This document shows, piece by piece, positions 8,397 to 18,400 of a DNA stretch of 64,000 bases. The stretch is taken from assembly GCA_041687755.1 (NCBI GenBank), contig JBDNJM010000162.1, positions 1 through 64,000 on the forward strand. The letters run 5' to 3'. Numbering within the stretch: the stretch's first letter is position 1; every line of letters begins with the position of its first letter. The notes beneath the pieces are model-generated. The model saw only the letters and a list, made by a program, of their open reading frames with translations. It was not told where the DNA came from and searched no databases. The stretch is from JBDNJM01 sp041687755 (GTDB lineage: Bacteria > Planctomycetota > UBA1135 > GCA-002686595). Position numbers and translations under genes: made by a program.

Positions 8397-9095
8397 TCAG
8401 GCGCCGGCCACGAGGTCGCGGCCGTCCTGGGGCTGGCCGAGGCCACAGCGGATCTCGCGGCCGGAGCAGGTGATCGTCAGCCAGCGGGTGTGGGCGCGGG
8501 GCAGGACCTGGCCGTCCTCGCGAATAACGGTTCCGGCCGCGTTTTGGGTCAGGACCAAGTGGTCGTCGTCGTCGACGGCGAGGGCGGGCTCGGTCTCGAA
8601 GGCCTGCAGCTGGATCGAGCGCCAGGCGAAGAAAGCGTGGACCTCGAGGTCGCCCTCGCAGACGCCGGTGAAGCCCTGCTCGAGGTCGTAGGTAAGGGTG
8701 ACTTGCTTGGCGACGCGCAGGCTGCGGGAGTCGGACTTGGTGCGCTTGACGGAGCCGCCGGTCAGGTCGAAGCGGCCGCGCTTGTCCTTCAGGATCCAGC
8801 GCTCCTCGGAGGGCAGCTCGAGCTTGCGCGAGTCGGACTTGCCGAAGTCGAAGCTCAGGACGAGCCGGCCGGCGGCCATCTCCACGGCGTCGAGTTCGTC
8901 GAGCGGTAGCAGGCCGAGCAGCTCGCTCCACTTGCCGAGGAAGACGAGCTCGTCGTGGCTCAGGGCTTCGGCGCTGATGGCCGCGATGCGGGAGGCGGGG
9001 GCCGGGAGCGTGAGCTCCGTCTCAAGGGCGGGGGCGGACAGGTCGGCGAGGCTGAGCAGGGAGGCGAGGCTGAACAGGGCGGCGGTGAGGAACAT
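8397..9095 (-). CDS. Secreted protein of unknown function
   Basis: A 232-residue protein starting MFLTAALFSLASLLSLADLSA, a signal peptide with a likely cleavage after a small residue near position 21. An upstream extension of the frame exists but is Arg/Pro-rich and lacks a reason to be translated. The mature part is acidic to neutral with segments such as ELVFLGKWSELLGLL and RWILKDKRGRFDLTGG, suggesting a beta-rich domain, and contains a Cys pair near the end (ITCSGREIRCG). No family is recognised. It has its own terminator and stands alone between the repeat-protein cluster and the lipoprotein-kinase pair. Confidence 0.75.
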   Translation of the reverse strand: MFLTAALFSLASLLSLADLSAPALETELTLPAPASRIAAISAEALSHDELVFLGKWSELLGLLPLDELDAVEMAAGRLVLSFDFGKSDSRKLELPSEERWILKDKRGRFDLTGGSVKRTKSDSRSLRVAKQVTLTYDLEQGFTGVCEGDLEVHAFFAWRSIQLQAFETEPALAVDDDDHLVLTQNAAGTVIREDGQVLPRAHTRWLTITCSGREIRCGLGQPQDGRDLVAGA

Positions 9096-9383
9096 GGCTT
9101 GGGCGTGGGGCAGGGGTCGCGGGGGTGATCGGTCTCGTTCACCCCCGGAAACCGGGACCCGGGCCTGGCCCAACGCCGCTCCTCGAAAAACCTCGCTCGC
9201 CTGTCGTGGGCCGGGCTCGGACGTGCTTCGAACCGCTGGGATTGGCCTGTGGGCGGGGTTTCGGCTCGCTGGAGCCCCACAGCCCCGCCGGCCCCGCCGC
9301 TCTGATACGCGAGCAGGAGGCCCCCGAGGGGACCTCCTGCGTCGTACTCGGCCGCGGGGAGCGGCCTCGGATATGGCCTGGGC

Positions 9384-10238
9384 TCAGGCGCCGGGGGCCT
9401 CGGGTTCCGGCTCCGGCTCGGGCACCGACTCGGGCATCGGCTCGGGCTCCGGCAGGGGCTCAGGATCCGGCGCGACGCCGAACGGGGAGCGCCCGACGGT
9501 GCCGCTGCCGACGCCGAACTGACCGCCGCCGAGCGGGCCAATGCCGAGGACGAACGCCGCGGCGTAGGTCGACTGGCCCTCGCCTTGCCCCAGCGGGACC
9601 ATCGCGGAGCCCTCGGGCATCCCATCGGCCTGGTAGGGCAGGAAGAAGGCTTCGCAGGCCACGCTCGCCTTCAGCGTGCTCATTTTGAACAGCAGCCAGT
9701 CGGAGCCCAGCTTGGAGACGCCGAACTCGGGGAACAGCACGTACACGTCGCCGAGGTAGTTCGCGCCGATCGAGCTGTAGCCCTGACTATTGACCGGGTG
9801 GTTCTGGGTGACGATGCCCTTCGAGGCCAGTTCCCGAATGACCGAGCCCTTGAGCCATTCGATGTCGCGTGCGTTCGCGAACGCGAAGGAGTTGGCGTTC
9901 GTCGGAGAGCCGGACGACTGGATCGCGCCACCGCCGATGCCGCCGGGGCCGCCGAAGAGGCCGCCAAGACTGAAGCCGGTCCCGGAGCCGTCGCCCCCGC
10001 TGCCTTCGTCGCCCATGCAGATGACCTTGAGGTTGACGTAGCCGTTGCGGGGGATGGTGTTCGAATCGATCGTTGCGACCATTTGGTCGAGCGCGACGTT
10101 TGCGGCGCTAGTCAGCAGCTTCTGCTCGTAGAGGAAGCGCTTGCCGCCACCGTGATTGGGGATCGAGAAGCTCGCGCAGCTGGCGGACAAGAGCGACAGC
10201 AGGAGTACCGCGAGGAGGGGGCGTAGGGATGCAGGCAT
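9384..10238 (-). CDS. Lipoprotein with Gly-rich centre and Pro-Glu C-terminal repeats
   Basis: A 284-residue lipoprotein. MPASLRPLLAVLLLSLLSASC contains a lipobox with Cys21 as the lipid-modified residue. The body (KRFLYEQKLLTSAANVALDQMVATID, NGYVNLKVICMGDEG) resembles a curli-assembly/CsgG-like or DUF-type outer-membrane-associated lipoprotein only loosely, so no family is claimed. A Gly-rich stretch (GGLFGGPGGIGGGA) follows, then segments such as YVLFPEFGVSKLGSDW. It ends in repeats of PEPEPMPESVPEPEPEPE, encoded by low-complexity DNA (9400-9470). The ATG at 10238 lies 4 bases after the stop of the kinase at 10243, so kinase and lipoprotein are probably one transcript. Confidence 0.8.
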   Translation of the reverse strand: MPASLRPLLAVLLLSLLSASCASFSIPNHGGGKRFLYEQKLLTSAANVALDQMVATIDSNTIPRNGYVNLKVICMGDEGSGGDGSGTGFSLGGLFGGPGGIGGGAIQSSGSPTNANSFAFANARDIEWLKGSVIRELASKGIVTQNHPVNSQGYSSIGANYLGDVYVLFPEFGVSKLGSDWLLFKMSTLKASVACEAFFLPYQADGMPEGSAMVPLGQGEGQSTYAAAFVLGIGPLGGGQFGVGSGTVGRSPFGVAPDPEPLPEPEPMPESVPEPEPEPEAPGA

Positions 10239-10242
10239 GAGG

Positions 10243-12273
10243 TCAGGGGGCAACGAGGTCAAGGAACAGACGAAGTCCGGTCCAGTCGGGCAGGGGGAAT
10301 CGGGCGCGTTGAATGTCTGGGACGAGGTCCTCTGCATCCAGCTCCCGATCTTTGCGGTCCAGTTCACTGGACCCAAGGAATACAAGGGCTCCCTCGGCAT
10401 CTTGCAAGCACGTCTCGCGAATACCGCCCAGGACGCCGTGGATGCCTGAGTTGTGCATCAGTTCGCTGAATTCAACACTGACCACAGGCGGCCGCGCGCT
10501 CCCATGTCCCTCGGAAAGGTCGACAACGCCGGTCTCGACCTCTGCCTTCGGATGAGCCCCGTTGAACTGGGGCCGCGAGAGCGCTCCCGCGACTCGGACT
10601 TGGTCGGACATGTCGATCCAGCGCTGGCGAGTCGGAATTGCGAACGTGTACCCGGCATCGGGGCCGAGTCGCTCGTTCATCGCGTCTACGAGCTTTGCTA
10701 GTTTTTTGGAGGGGTCCGGAGTCCAGGGAAGGAACGCGTCGTCCGTGTCTTTGAGCAGTCCGAATTCGCAGGCGACCAGCCGAGGGATTTCAAAGCACCC
10801 GACGTAGTCGCCGTCGACGCGGGCGAAGGTCAGGAATCGCCTGACACCCGCGCCGAGCTCGAGGTCGGACTCCGAGGGCTGGAAGAGAGGGAAGCTCTCA
10901 GCCTCGGTCGAGTCGACCGCGACGAGGCCGGCGGGCGGAGCGTCTTCTGCGGGCTCCAGGTCCGGTGTCTCGATGGCAGGTCCAGCGGCAGGTCCAGTGG
11001 TCGGCGCAGCGACGGGAGCGGCTGAAACGGGGCCCTCGGGCTCCGGAGTGGGGAGGGGGCCGAGTTCTGCTTCGGCAGGCTCGTCTTGGAGTTGCTCGGT
11101 GACCGGCGGATCCGGCCCGCCCTCGACCTGCTGCTCGACCTGTCCCTCGGTCAACGCTGCGATCGCGTTCGCGTCGTGCAACTCCGGGCCCGCAGGTCCC
11201 GGATCCTGATCGCCGTTGTCGCTGAGGAAGTGCAGGACGATCAGCGTCGCGCCGACCGCGCCGATGGCCCAGGGGAGCATCGCGCGGAGCGGGCTGCGAC
11301 GGGACTCGGGCGCCGGGGCGGGCGCGAGAGGCTCGGGCGGGGCGCTGCCCGGCGCCTGGGGCGAGGCCATCAGTTCGCGCGCGGCGCGGATCGTCGCTTC
11401 GTCCGGATCGGTCAGATCCACGACGGCCGTGAGCGGCGTCAGGGGCGCGGCCGTGAGCGAGAGCTGTTGCAGCTCGGCCGAGAGCGCCGCAGCGTCGGCG
11501 GGTCGGTCGCTAGGTGCGCGCGACATGCAGCGCTCGATCAGCGCGGCCAGGTCGGCGTCGAAGCCGGGCACGATCCGGTCCAGGGGCTGGGCCTTGCCCT
11601 TGAGGATGCGTCGGAAGGCCTCGTCGGAGCCGCTGCCGAGGAGCCCGGTCCCGAGCAGGTACAGGGTGACCCCGAGAGCGTAGATGTCGACGGTGGGGCT
11701 CGGGTCCGCGCTCTCGAACAGCTCGGGCGCCATGAACAGTCGGGACCCGATGCGCGTCTCGGTGCGCGTGTGGATCGACTCGGAGCTCTTGACGATGCCG
11801 AAGTCGGCCAGCTTGACCGTGCCGTCACGGGTGAGCAGGAGGTTCGGCGGCTTGATGTCGCGGTGGACGATGCCCTCGGCGTGCACGCGCTCGAGCCCGC
11901 GCGTCGCCTGGAGCCCGATCTCGAGCACCAGCGCATCGGTCAGCGGGCCCTGGCGCGCGAGGCTCTCAAGGCTGCCGCCGTCGATCCACTCCATGACCAG
12001 GTAAGGCATCTCCTGGAAGCGCCGCACGTCGTGCACGCGCACGACGTGCTCGCCGAAGTCGCGGTGCCCGACGAAGGCCTCGGTGTAGAAGCGCCGGTAG
12101 TCCTCGGGTGCCTTGCAGACCTTGACGGCGACCCAGCGGCGGTTGCTGACGTCGTAGCCCTGGAACACAGCGGCCATGCCGCCCTCGCCGCCGGGGCGGA
12201 CGAGCAGGCAGGGTTCGAGGAAGCGCAGGCCGGCGACGGTCGGGGCGCGATCTAGTAGGAAGGTGAGGGACAT
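10243..12273 (-). CDS. Ser/Thr protein kinase with C-terminal FGE-like domain
   Basis: A 676-residue membrane kinase. The kinase domain spans about residues 17-275: Gly loop GGEGGMAAVFQG, ATP-binding Lys51 (VAVKV), catalytic HRDIKPPN (137-144), DFG (157-159), APE. One transmembrane helix lies near residues 330-350 (AMLPWAIGAVGATLIVLHF), then a Pro/Glu-rich extracytoplasmic linker. Residues about 490-676 resemble a diverged formylglycine-generating-enzyme/sulfatase-modifying fold: a KLVDAMNERLGPDAGYTFAIPTRQRW region like the usual LPTEAEWE block, HNSGIHGVLGGIRETC like DMxGNVWEW, and a GLRLF ending. FGE catalytic cysteines are not evident, so that part may be a binding module. It is followed within 5 bases by the lipoprotein gene. 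Confidence 0.88.
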   Translation of the reverse strand: MSLTFLLDRAPTVAGLRFLEPCLLVRPGGEGGMAAVFQGYDVSNRRWVAVKVCKAPEDYRRFYTEAFVGHRDFGEHVVRVHDVRRFQEMPYLVMEWIDGGSLESLARQGPLTDALVLEIGLQATRGLERVHAEGIVHRDIKPPNLLLTRDGTVKLADFGIVKSSESIHTRTETRIGSRLFMAPELFESADPSPTVDIYALGVTLYLLGTGLLGSGSDEAFRRILKGKAQPLDRIVPGFDADLAALIERCMSRAPSDRPADAAALSAELQQLSLTAAPLTPLTAVVDLTDPDEATIRAARELMASPQAPGSAPPEPLAPAPAPESRRSPLRAMLPWAIGAVGATLIVLHFLSDNGDQDPGPAGPELHDANAIAALTEGQVEQQVEGGPDPPVTEQLQDEPAEAELGPLPTPEPEGPVSAAPVAAPTTGPAAGPAIETPDLEPAEDAPPAGLVAVDSTEAESFPLFQPSESDLELGAGVRRFLTFARVDGDYVGCFEIPRLVACEFGLLKDTDDAFLPWTPDPSKKLAKLVDAMNERLGPDAGYTFAIPTRQRWIDMSDQVRVAGALSRPQFNGAHPKAEVETGVVDLSEGHGSARPPVVSVEFSELMHNSGIHGVLGGIRETCLQDAEGALVFLGSSELDRKDRELDAEDLVPDIQRARFPLPDWTGLRLFLDLVAP

Positions 12274-12332
12274 GGCGGGGAGCGGTTCTATTCAGTGAAC
12301 GGCGCGGGGGCGCGGCGGCAACAAACGACTCG

Positions 12333-13736
12333 CTATAAAATCGTGGCGCGCCCGGCCCACAGGCCCAGACCGAAGGCGAGCAGGGCCCAGGGGATCCAGC
12401 GGAGCGGGGAGGCGCGCTCGGGGACCGGATCCGGATGGAGGACGGTCGGGGCGACGTCGGAAGCGGCGGCCTGGATCGAGCGCAGCTCCTCGAGCCAGGC
12501 CTCGACGCTGGGCACGCGTCGGCTCGGCTCGCGGGCCATGGAGCGCTCGCACAGATCGATCAACGCTGGCGGCGTGCCGGGGGCCGCTTCGCGCAGGGGA
12601 CTCGGCGGACCGGTCGCGATTCGGGCCAGGACCGCCTGGGGTGGGAGGCGGCGGCCGGGTTCGGCGTAGGGGGCGTGGCCGGCGAGTACGTGGTAGAGCA
12701 GGGCGCCGAGCCCGTACACGTCGATCGCGAAGCTCGCGCGCACCGGGCCAGGCCCCTCGAGGCCGAGTCCGAGGGACTCCGGTGCGAGGTAGCAAGGCGT
12801 CCCGAGGGTTTCGCCGCGCTCGGTGGAGAGCAGCTCGGCGGCGGCCGGTGCTTCCGGGTCGGAGCGCACGGTGCGCGGGACGGAGGTGCTCCAGCCGCCG
12901 GTGAGCTCGACCGCGTCGAGGCCGGCGGCGACGACGCTCGCCAAGCCCCAGTCGAGCAAGAAGACCTCGCCGAAGCGGCCGACGAGCACGTTGTGCGGCT
13001 TGAGGTCGCGATGCACGACGCCCTTGTGGTGGGCGTAGGCGAGTGCCTCGGCGACGCGCTCAAGCACCCCGAGCGCGCGGCTACTGGTCCAGGGACGCGA
13101 GCCGCTCGCCGGGGGGCGCTTCCCGTGCAGGACCTCGATCGCCTCGTTGAGTGGGATGCCCTTCACGAGCTTCATCGCGAAGTACGGCGCGCCTTCACCG
13201 TCGAGCCCGAGTTCGTGCACGGGGACGATGCCGGGGTGGTCCAACTGGCTGGTGACCTGGGCCTCCTCAAGGAAGCGCGCCAGGATCCGGGGCTTGTCCA
13301 GCATCGGCAGGTCCCCGGCCCAGCGCAGGACCCGCCCGCTCAAGCGCTTGATGGCCACGCGCCGGCCGAGGTGCGGGTCTTCGCCGGCCACGACGACGCC
13401 CCATCCGCCGCGGCCGAGCTCGTCCCCGAGCTCGTAGCGCTGCATCCCGATGCCCTCGCTCCGCAGGCGGACCAGCAGCGCCTTCATCGAGTCCAGGCCC
13501 TCGACGTCGGCCGTCCCCGCCCGCAAAGGGTCTTGCCCAGCAGCCAGCCCCGCGTCGACGAGGCGCCCGCCCCGCAGGTAGTCGCCCAGCCTCGCGGCGT
13601 GCTCGGGGTGCTCGGCCAAAATGGCCTCGAAGTCGAGTTGCTCGCCCGCGTCCACCCGGCGCTCGAGGCCTAGGCACAGCTCCATGAAGACCTCCTCGTC
13701 GTCGGTTCCGGCAGGCGGTTCGTTCGGGGAGGTCAT
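12333..13736 (-). CDS. Ser/Thr protein kinase, planctomycete type
   Basis: A 467-residue kinase. An N-terminal region of about 95 residues contains FEAILAEHPEHAARLGDYL, a motif common in front of planctomycete kinases. The kinase domain (about 101-420) has GRGGWGVV, Lys130 (VAIKR), HRDLKPHN (242-249), a DWG in place of DFG (262-264) and APES. A single C-terminal transmembrane helix (WIPWALLAFGLGLWAG) anchors it with the catalytic part in the cytoplasm. It is divergent from the ECF sigma gene at 13812 with 75 bases between, a layout that in this phylum usually means the kinase and sigma factor form one signalling unit (family knowledge). The DWG form is frequent in this kinase group and does not imply inactivity. 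Confidence 0.92.
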   Translation of the reverse strand: MTSPNEPPAGTDDEEVFMELCLGLERRVDAGEQLDFEAILAEHPEHAARLGDYLRGGRLVDAGLAAGQDPLRAGTADVEGLDSMKALLVRLRSEGIGMQRYELGDELGRGGWGVVVAGEDPHLGRRVAIKRLSGRVLRWAGDLPMLDKPRILARFLEEAQVTSQLDHPGIVPVHELGLDGEGAPYFAMKLVKGIPLNEAIEVLHGKRPPASGSRPWTSSRALGVLERVAEALAYAHHKGVVHRDLKPHNVLVGRFGEVFLLDWGLASVVAAGLDAVELTGGWSTSVPRTVRSDPEAPAAAELLSTERGETLGTPCYLAPESLGLGLEGPGPVRASFAIDVYGLGALLYHVLAGHAPYAEPGRRLPPQAVLARIATGPPSPLREAAPGTPPALIDLCERSMAREPSRRVPSVEAWLEELRSIQAAASDVAPTVLHPDPVPERASPLRWIPWALLAFGLGLWAGRATIL

Positions 13737-13811
13737 GCGGATGAGCGGGGGGACGACCGAGGGCTTGGGATTGTACTTGACTCAAATGCGGGCACGGATC
13801 CGAATCAGGGC

Positions 13812-14456
13812 ATGAAGCCTAGCCCCGACGCGTCGAACCAGGATCCCGCCGGCGAACTCCAGCAGACGCTGACGTTGCTCGGGCTGTACGCAGAAGGCGA
13901 TCTGGAGGCCCTCGGGGAGCTCTTCCGGCGGTACTACCAGCGCGTGCTCCAGGTCGTCCGCTCGCGGATCGGGTTCAAGCTCCGCGCGAAGCTCGACGCC
14001 GAAGACTGCGTGCAGCAGGTGTTTGTCGACGCCCTGCACGGACTGGAGTCCTTCGACTACCGCGGCCCGGGCAGCTTCATGAACTGGCTCGCGACGATCG
14101 CGGTGAACCGGCTCAACAGCGAACGAGAGCGCTACAGCGCGAACATGCGCGACGTGGACCGCGAGAAAGCGCTCGAGAGCCTGCGCGGGGCGGCGGCCTC
14201 CAGCGGGGCGGGCTACGATCCGGCTGCGGACGTCACTCAGGTCCCCGACCGGGTTGCGCGGGAGGAGGAGTCCGAGCACCTGATGGTCGCCCTCGACAAA
14301 CTCTCCGAGGAGTTCCGCAGGGCGGTCGAGCTGCGCTGGATCCTGGGCTGCACGCTGGAGGAGGTGATGGATCTGATGAAGTTGCCCAACGACATGGCGG
14401 CCCACCGCCTGTGCACCCGGGCGCGCGAGGAGCTGGGCCGGAGCATGCCGAGCTGA
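13812..14456 (+). CDS. ECF-type RNA polymerase sigma factor
   Basis: A 214-residue sigma factor. Region 2 (about residues 30-95) has LFRRYYQRVLQVVRSRIG and AEDCVQQVFVDALHGL, then FMNWLATIAVNRL. Region 4 (about 155-210) has LSEEFRRAVELRWILG, TLEEVMDLM and RLCTRAREEL for -35 recognition. There is no anti-sigma gene beside it; instead the divergent neighbour is a membrane-anchored Ser/Thr kinase, suggesting control by phosphorylation. It probably belongs to the kinase-linked ECF groups seen in Planctomycetota (inference). The promoter region is the 75-base divergent gap, which also serves the kinase. Confidence 0.93.
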   Translation: MKPSPDASNQDPAGELQQTLTLLGLYAEGDLEALGELFRRYYQRVLQVVRSRIGFKLRAKLDAEDCVQQVFVDALHGLESFDYRGPGSFMNWLATIAVNRLNSERERYSANMRDVDREKALESLRGAAASSGAGYDPAADVTQVPDRVAREEESEHLMVALDKLSEEFRRAVELRWILGCTLEEVMDLMKLPNDMAAHRLCTRAREELGRSMPS

Positions 14457-14576
14457 GCAGGCGTGGCGAGAAATTTGAGCGCGCCCGTTGGCGTTCGAGC
14501 AGGGGCCGGTTGACGGGGACAGAGCGCTGCGGTCGATGCCGCGGCCCGACCCTCCTGCCCCCCGCCCCACCGCACC

Positions 14577-15212
14577 ATGCTCCTGCTCACCAGCACCGTC
14601 CTTCCGCTGCTCTCCATCCTGAGCCCCGGCGGGTCCGCGCCGCGGCCCGTCTCGAGTCAGGAGGCGCTCGCCCTGGAGTCTGCCGAAACGGGCTTCGCGC
14701 CGCACGACGCCGTCTTCTCGTACGACTACGCCCAGGCTCGGTACTCGATCGGAGACCTCGACGGCCTGCGCCTCGAGGGTTCCTATCAGCTCGACGCCCC
14801 GTGGATCTTGGTCGGCCACGCCGATCTCGTGGGCGACGAAGCCGGCGGTGTCGATCTCGACTACACCAGCTTTTCCGTCGGCGGCGGCTACGTGTTTCCC
14901 ATCGAGACCCAAGGCCCGCCGCTCGACATCGTCGCGACCGCGGAACTCGAGTACGGCCGCGTCAAGGCCTCGCTCGGTGGGTTCAGCGTTTCGGACTCGG
15001 AGATCGGGATCCGTCTGCGCGGCGGTGCGCGCTATGCGCCGCTGCCCGAGGTCGAGCTCTTCGGCGGAGCCAGCATTCGCACGATCTTCGACAGCAACTT
15101 CTCGCTCGATGGTGTCCTGCTCTACCACTTCGACAACGGCTTGTCCGTGGTCGGGAGCCTAGAGCTCGGCGAGGACTCCGCGATCTCGGTCGGCGTGCGC
15201 TACTCGTTCTGA
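14577..15212 (+). CDS. Outer-membrane beta-barrel protein (small)
   Basis: A 211-residue protein starting MLLLTSTVLPLLSILSPGG, a probable signal peptide. The mature part shows alternating hydrophobic-polar strands: ARYSIGDLDGLRLEGSYQL, YTSFSVGGGYVFPIE, ELEYGRVKASLGGFSV, IGIRLRGGARYAP. It ends in Phe (VGVRYSF), the classic beta-barrel C-terminal signature for outer-membrane insertion. It resembles OmpA-like eight-stranded barrels of unknown function. It may be co-transcribed with the sigma gene (120-base gap) or a target of it. A good terminator follows at 15247. Confidence 0.75.
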   Translation: MLLLTSTVLPLLSILSPGGSAPRPVSSQEALALESAETGFAPHDAVFSYDYAQARYSIGDLDGLRLEGSYQLDAPWILVGHADLVGDEAGGVDLDYTSFSVGGGYVFPIETQGPPLDIVATAELEYGRVKASLGGFSVSDSEIGIRLRGGARYAPLPEVELFGGASIRTIFDSNFSLDGVLLYHFDNGLSVVGSLELGEDSAISVGVRYSF

Positions 15213-15246
15213 CTCCGCCAACGACCAGCGATCCACACAGGTCCAC

Positions 15247-15289
15247 GAACGGGACGCCGCTTCATTTTGGAGCGGCGTTCCGTTCACGT
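15247..15289 (+). terminator. Intrinsic terminator after the beta-barrel gene
   Basis: Positions 15247-15261 pair with 15271-15285, 15 bp with one G-U, around a T-rich loop; a short ACGTTT tail follows. It lies 35 bases after the stop at 15212. Confidence 0.7.
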
Positions 15290-15451
15290 TTAGGCGGGCG
15301 AGGGAATAGCAAGAATATCGGTTGGGTCCGCGGGAGATTCCGGTTCCCAGGGCAGGCCGAGTTCGCTCCTCACGCGCCCGCCCCGTTGTCCGGGGCGGGT
15401 GCGGCGGGCCGGCCGCTCCGCACTCCGCGACCCCCTTCTCGAGGCTTCCCC

Positions 15452-18400
15452 ATGCGAGTCCCCATTGCCGCGCTGCTGTGCGCTGGCTTCCTGCTGCCGA
15501 GCTGCTCCGACTCGGGCCCCAGCGGCCCACTCGTCGTCGATCCGTCCAGCACACCGACGCCGAGTCCGACCGGTCCCGACCTCTTTCCGCTGCCGGCGTT
15601 CACGGCCGAGTCGAGCGTGCTCGTCGCCGGCATCGGCAAGGAACCCGGCAGCACGCTGCGCGTGGAGGGCGGAGCGGAGACCGTGGAGGCGCTCACGGGT
15701 GCCGACGGCAGCTTCGAGCTGGACGTAGAACTCGCGCTCGACCGCAAGAACCACCTGTTCGTCACGGAGGTCTTCACCGACGGCACTCAGAGCCCGGTGC
15801 ATCCGCTCATCATCGTCCAGGACGGCCAGCCGCCGCAGCTGTGGATCGACTTCCCGCCGGCCGGCGCCGAGCTGGCCGAAGCGAACACGCACGTCTCGGG
15901 ACGTGTGGGCGACCTGCTCTCGGGCTTCGCCGGCCTTGAGGTGACGGTCGCCGGGCTCCCGGCGGACGTTGACATCGGGATCGGCACCAACGGCACCTTC
16001 GACCTCTCGAACTTTCCGCTCCAGGGGGGCGCGCCGACCGAGATCGAGGTGATCGCGACCGACGCGCTCGGCAACGCTCGCAGCGAGACCGTCACCGTCG
16101 GCCACGTGCCGCCGACGGGCTCGAAGCTGTCCACCGTCGCCGGCAAAGATCAAAGCGGCCCGGTCGGCGATTTCCTGGCCGACCCGCTGCGCGTTCGCGT
16201 CGTCCGCGCCGACGGGTCGCCCTACGCGGGCAAGCTTGTGCGCTTCGCGGTCGTCTCCAGCGACGGCGTGCTGTCCGCTGCGGCCCAGCAGGACCCGGGC
16301 CGAGTGCTGCTCGTGCCGACCGACGGGTCCGGCAACGTCGAGGTCGAGTGGCGCCTCGGCTCGGAGGCCGGCTGCGGCAATAACCGCGTCGCGGTCACCT
16401 CCAACGACATTGCCGGCACGCTCTACTTCTTCGCGTCGAGCACCGGCGCTCCGGCGAGTCAGGTCAACCTGAGCATGGGCTCGGGGCAGACCGCGATCGC
16501 TCCCGGGCCTGCGGCCGAGCCGCTGCGGGTCTGGGTCAGCGACGGTTGCAACCCGAGCGCGGACGTGCCGATCGAGTTCAGCGTCGTCTCCGGCGACGCG
16601 AGCCTGCGCGACGCGGCCGGCGGCTTCGCGCCGGCGGTGACGGTCGCGACCGGCTCCACCGGACACGCGGAAGCGCAGCTGGAGCTGGGCACCAACCCGG
16701 GCCCGGTCCTGGTCGAGGCGACCTTCGCCGACAACCCGGGCAGCCCGGTTGTGTTCACGCTGCAGGGCGTCGCGCCGAGCGCCGAACCGGCGAGCTTCCG
16801 CGGCCAGGTGGCCGACAACGCGCTCTCCCCGATCGGCGGGGTTCGGGTACGGCTGGTGGGACCGGCCGGTGCCGAACTCGTCACCGAGACGTCCGCGGAC
16901 GGCTCCTTCACGATCCCCGAGATCCCGTGGTCGGGTCCGTCAGACCTCTACATCGACGGCCCGACGGCCGATGCACTCGGGGGCGTCCCGATCGGGCCCT
17001 TCGACGCGACCTTCCCGGGCCTGCACTACGAGCCGATCGTGCTGCCGGGCGTGCAGAACGCGCTTCCGACGCCGATTCTGCTGCCGCCGCTGCAGCCGGA
17101 GAACGCGGTCGCCTACGACGGCAGTGAGGACGTCGTCCTGACCGTCGCGGGCGTCGAGGGGCTTGAGATGCGCGTCTTCGCCGGTTCGGTGACCTTCCCG
17201 GACGGGTCGCAGCCGACGCCGGATCAACCCCTGTTCGTGCCGCTGGAGCTCGCGCTGAACGCCGTGCACCACGACGACCTGCCGATGGCGATGCCGGACG
17301 GCGCAGCGCCTCCGTTCGCGTGGACGCTGCAACCCGCGGGTGCGCGCTTCGATCCGCCGGTCGAGGTGAGCTACCCCAACATGTCCGGACTCGCGCCGGG
17401 CGCGGTCGCCTACTTCCTATCCTTCGACCACGACACGAGTCGCTTCGAGATCGTCTCGAGCGCTCGGGTGACCGAAGACGGCTCGAGCATCGTCAGCGAT
17501 CCGGGCTCGGGCCTGACCGTCGCCGGCTGGGGCTGCAACTGTCCACCGTACGCGGTGACCGGGGACTGCGCCAAGTGCGCGCCCTCCTCGAACGGCTGCG
17601 GCAGCGAAGCGGCGACGCTCGGCATCTTCCCGCCCTCGGTTTCCTGGGTCCCGGACGCCTGGGAGTGCGTGATCAGCGGGCAAGTCGTGCCCTTCGCTGA
17701 CGGCGTCACCGGGCCCTGCGACAACCACGACACGTGCTACTTCAAGTGCGGTCAGACCCAAGACGGCTGCGACCTGGCATTCCTGCAGGACCTGAAGAAT
17801 GCCTGCGACATCTACCTAGACGACCTGCTGTCCCTCGGGTGTCGCCAGACCTGCTACGGGGTTGCCTACGTCTACTACTGGGCCGTCACGTACTTCGGTG
17901 AGGACTCGTTCGCGAGCGCCCAGGCGGAGTGTGGTTGCTCGCCGCTGGGCCTGGCCGGTGCGGCTCTGAGTCCGGAAGAGGTGCAGGAATTCCTCGGCAT
18001 CGAGTTTGGCGCCGACGAGGATTTTGACCTCTTGCCCGATGCCTGGGAGCTGGCCAACGGACTCGATCCGACCGACGGCACCGACGCGTTCCTGGACTAC
18101 GACGGCGACATGCTGTTGACGGTCACCGAGGTCGCGTTCGGGCTCGACCCGTTCGATCCGGACACGGACGGTGACGGCATTGACGACGGAGCGGAGGTCG
18201 AGGCCTTCCAGTCGCCGCTGATCCGGCTGGGCCCCAGCTGGACCGTGACGCTCAACGGCCAAAGCGTGCCCGTGGACGAGCAGGGCCGCTTCAGCCTGGC
18301 CAACATCTCCGCGGCAGATCAGTTCGGGCCCGCGGGCCCCGGCAGCGCGCCGGACTTCCTCAGCGACGAGTTCCTGCGGGTGACCGCGGTGGGCGAGGTC

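Noticed and set aside
14411..15451. N-terminal extension of the giant lipoprotein frame
   Set aside because: It overlaps the sigma factor and beta-barrel genes and crosses a terminator; the ATG at 15452 gives a proper lipobox.
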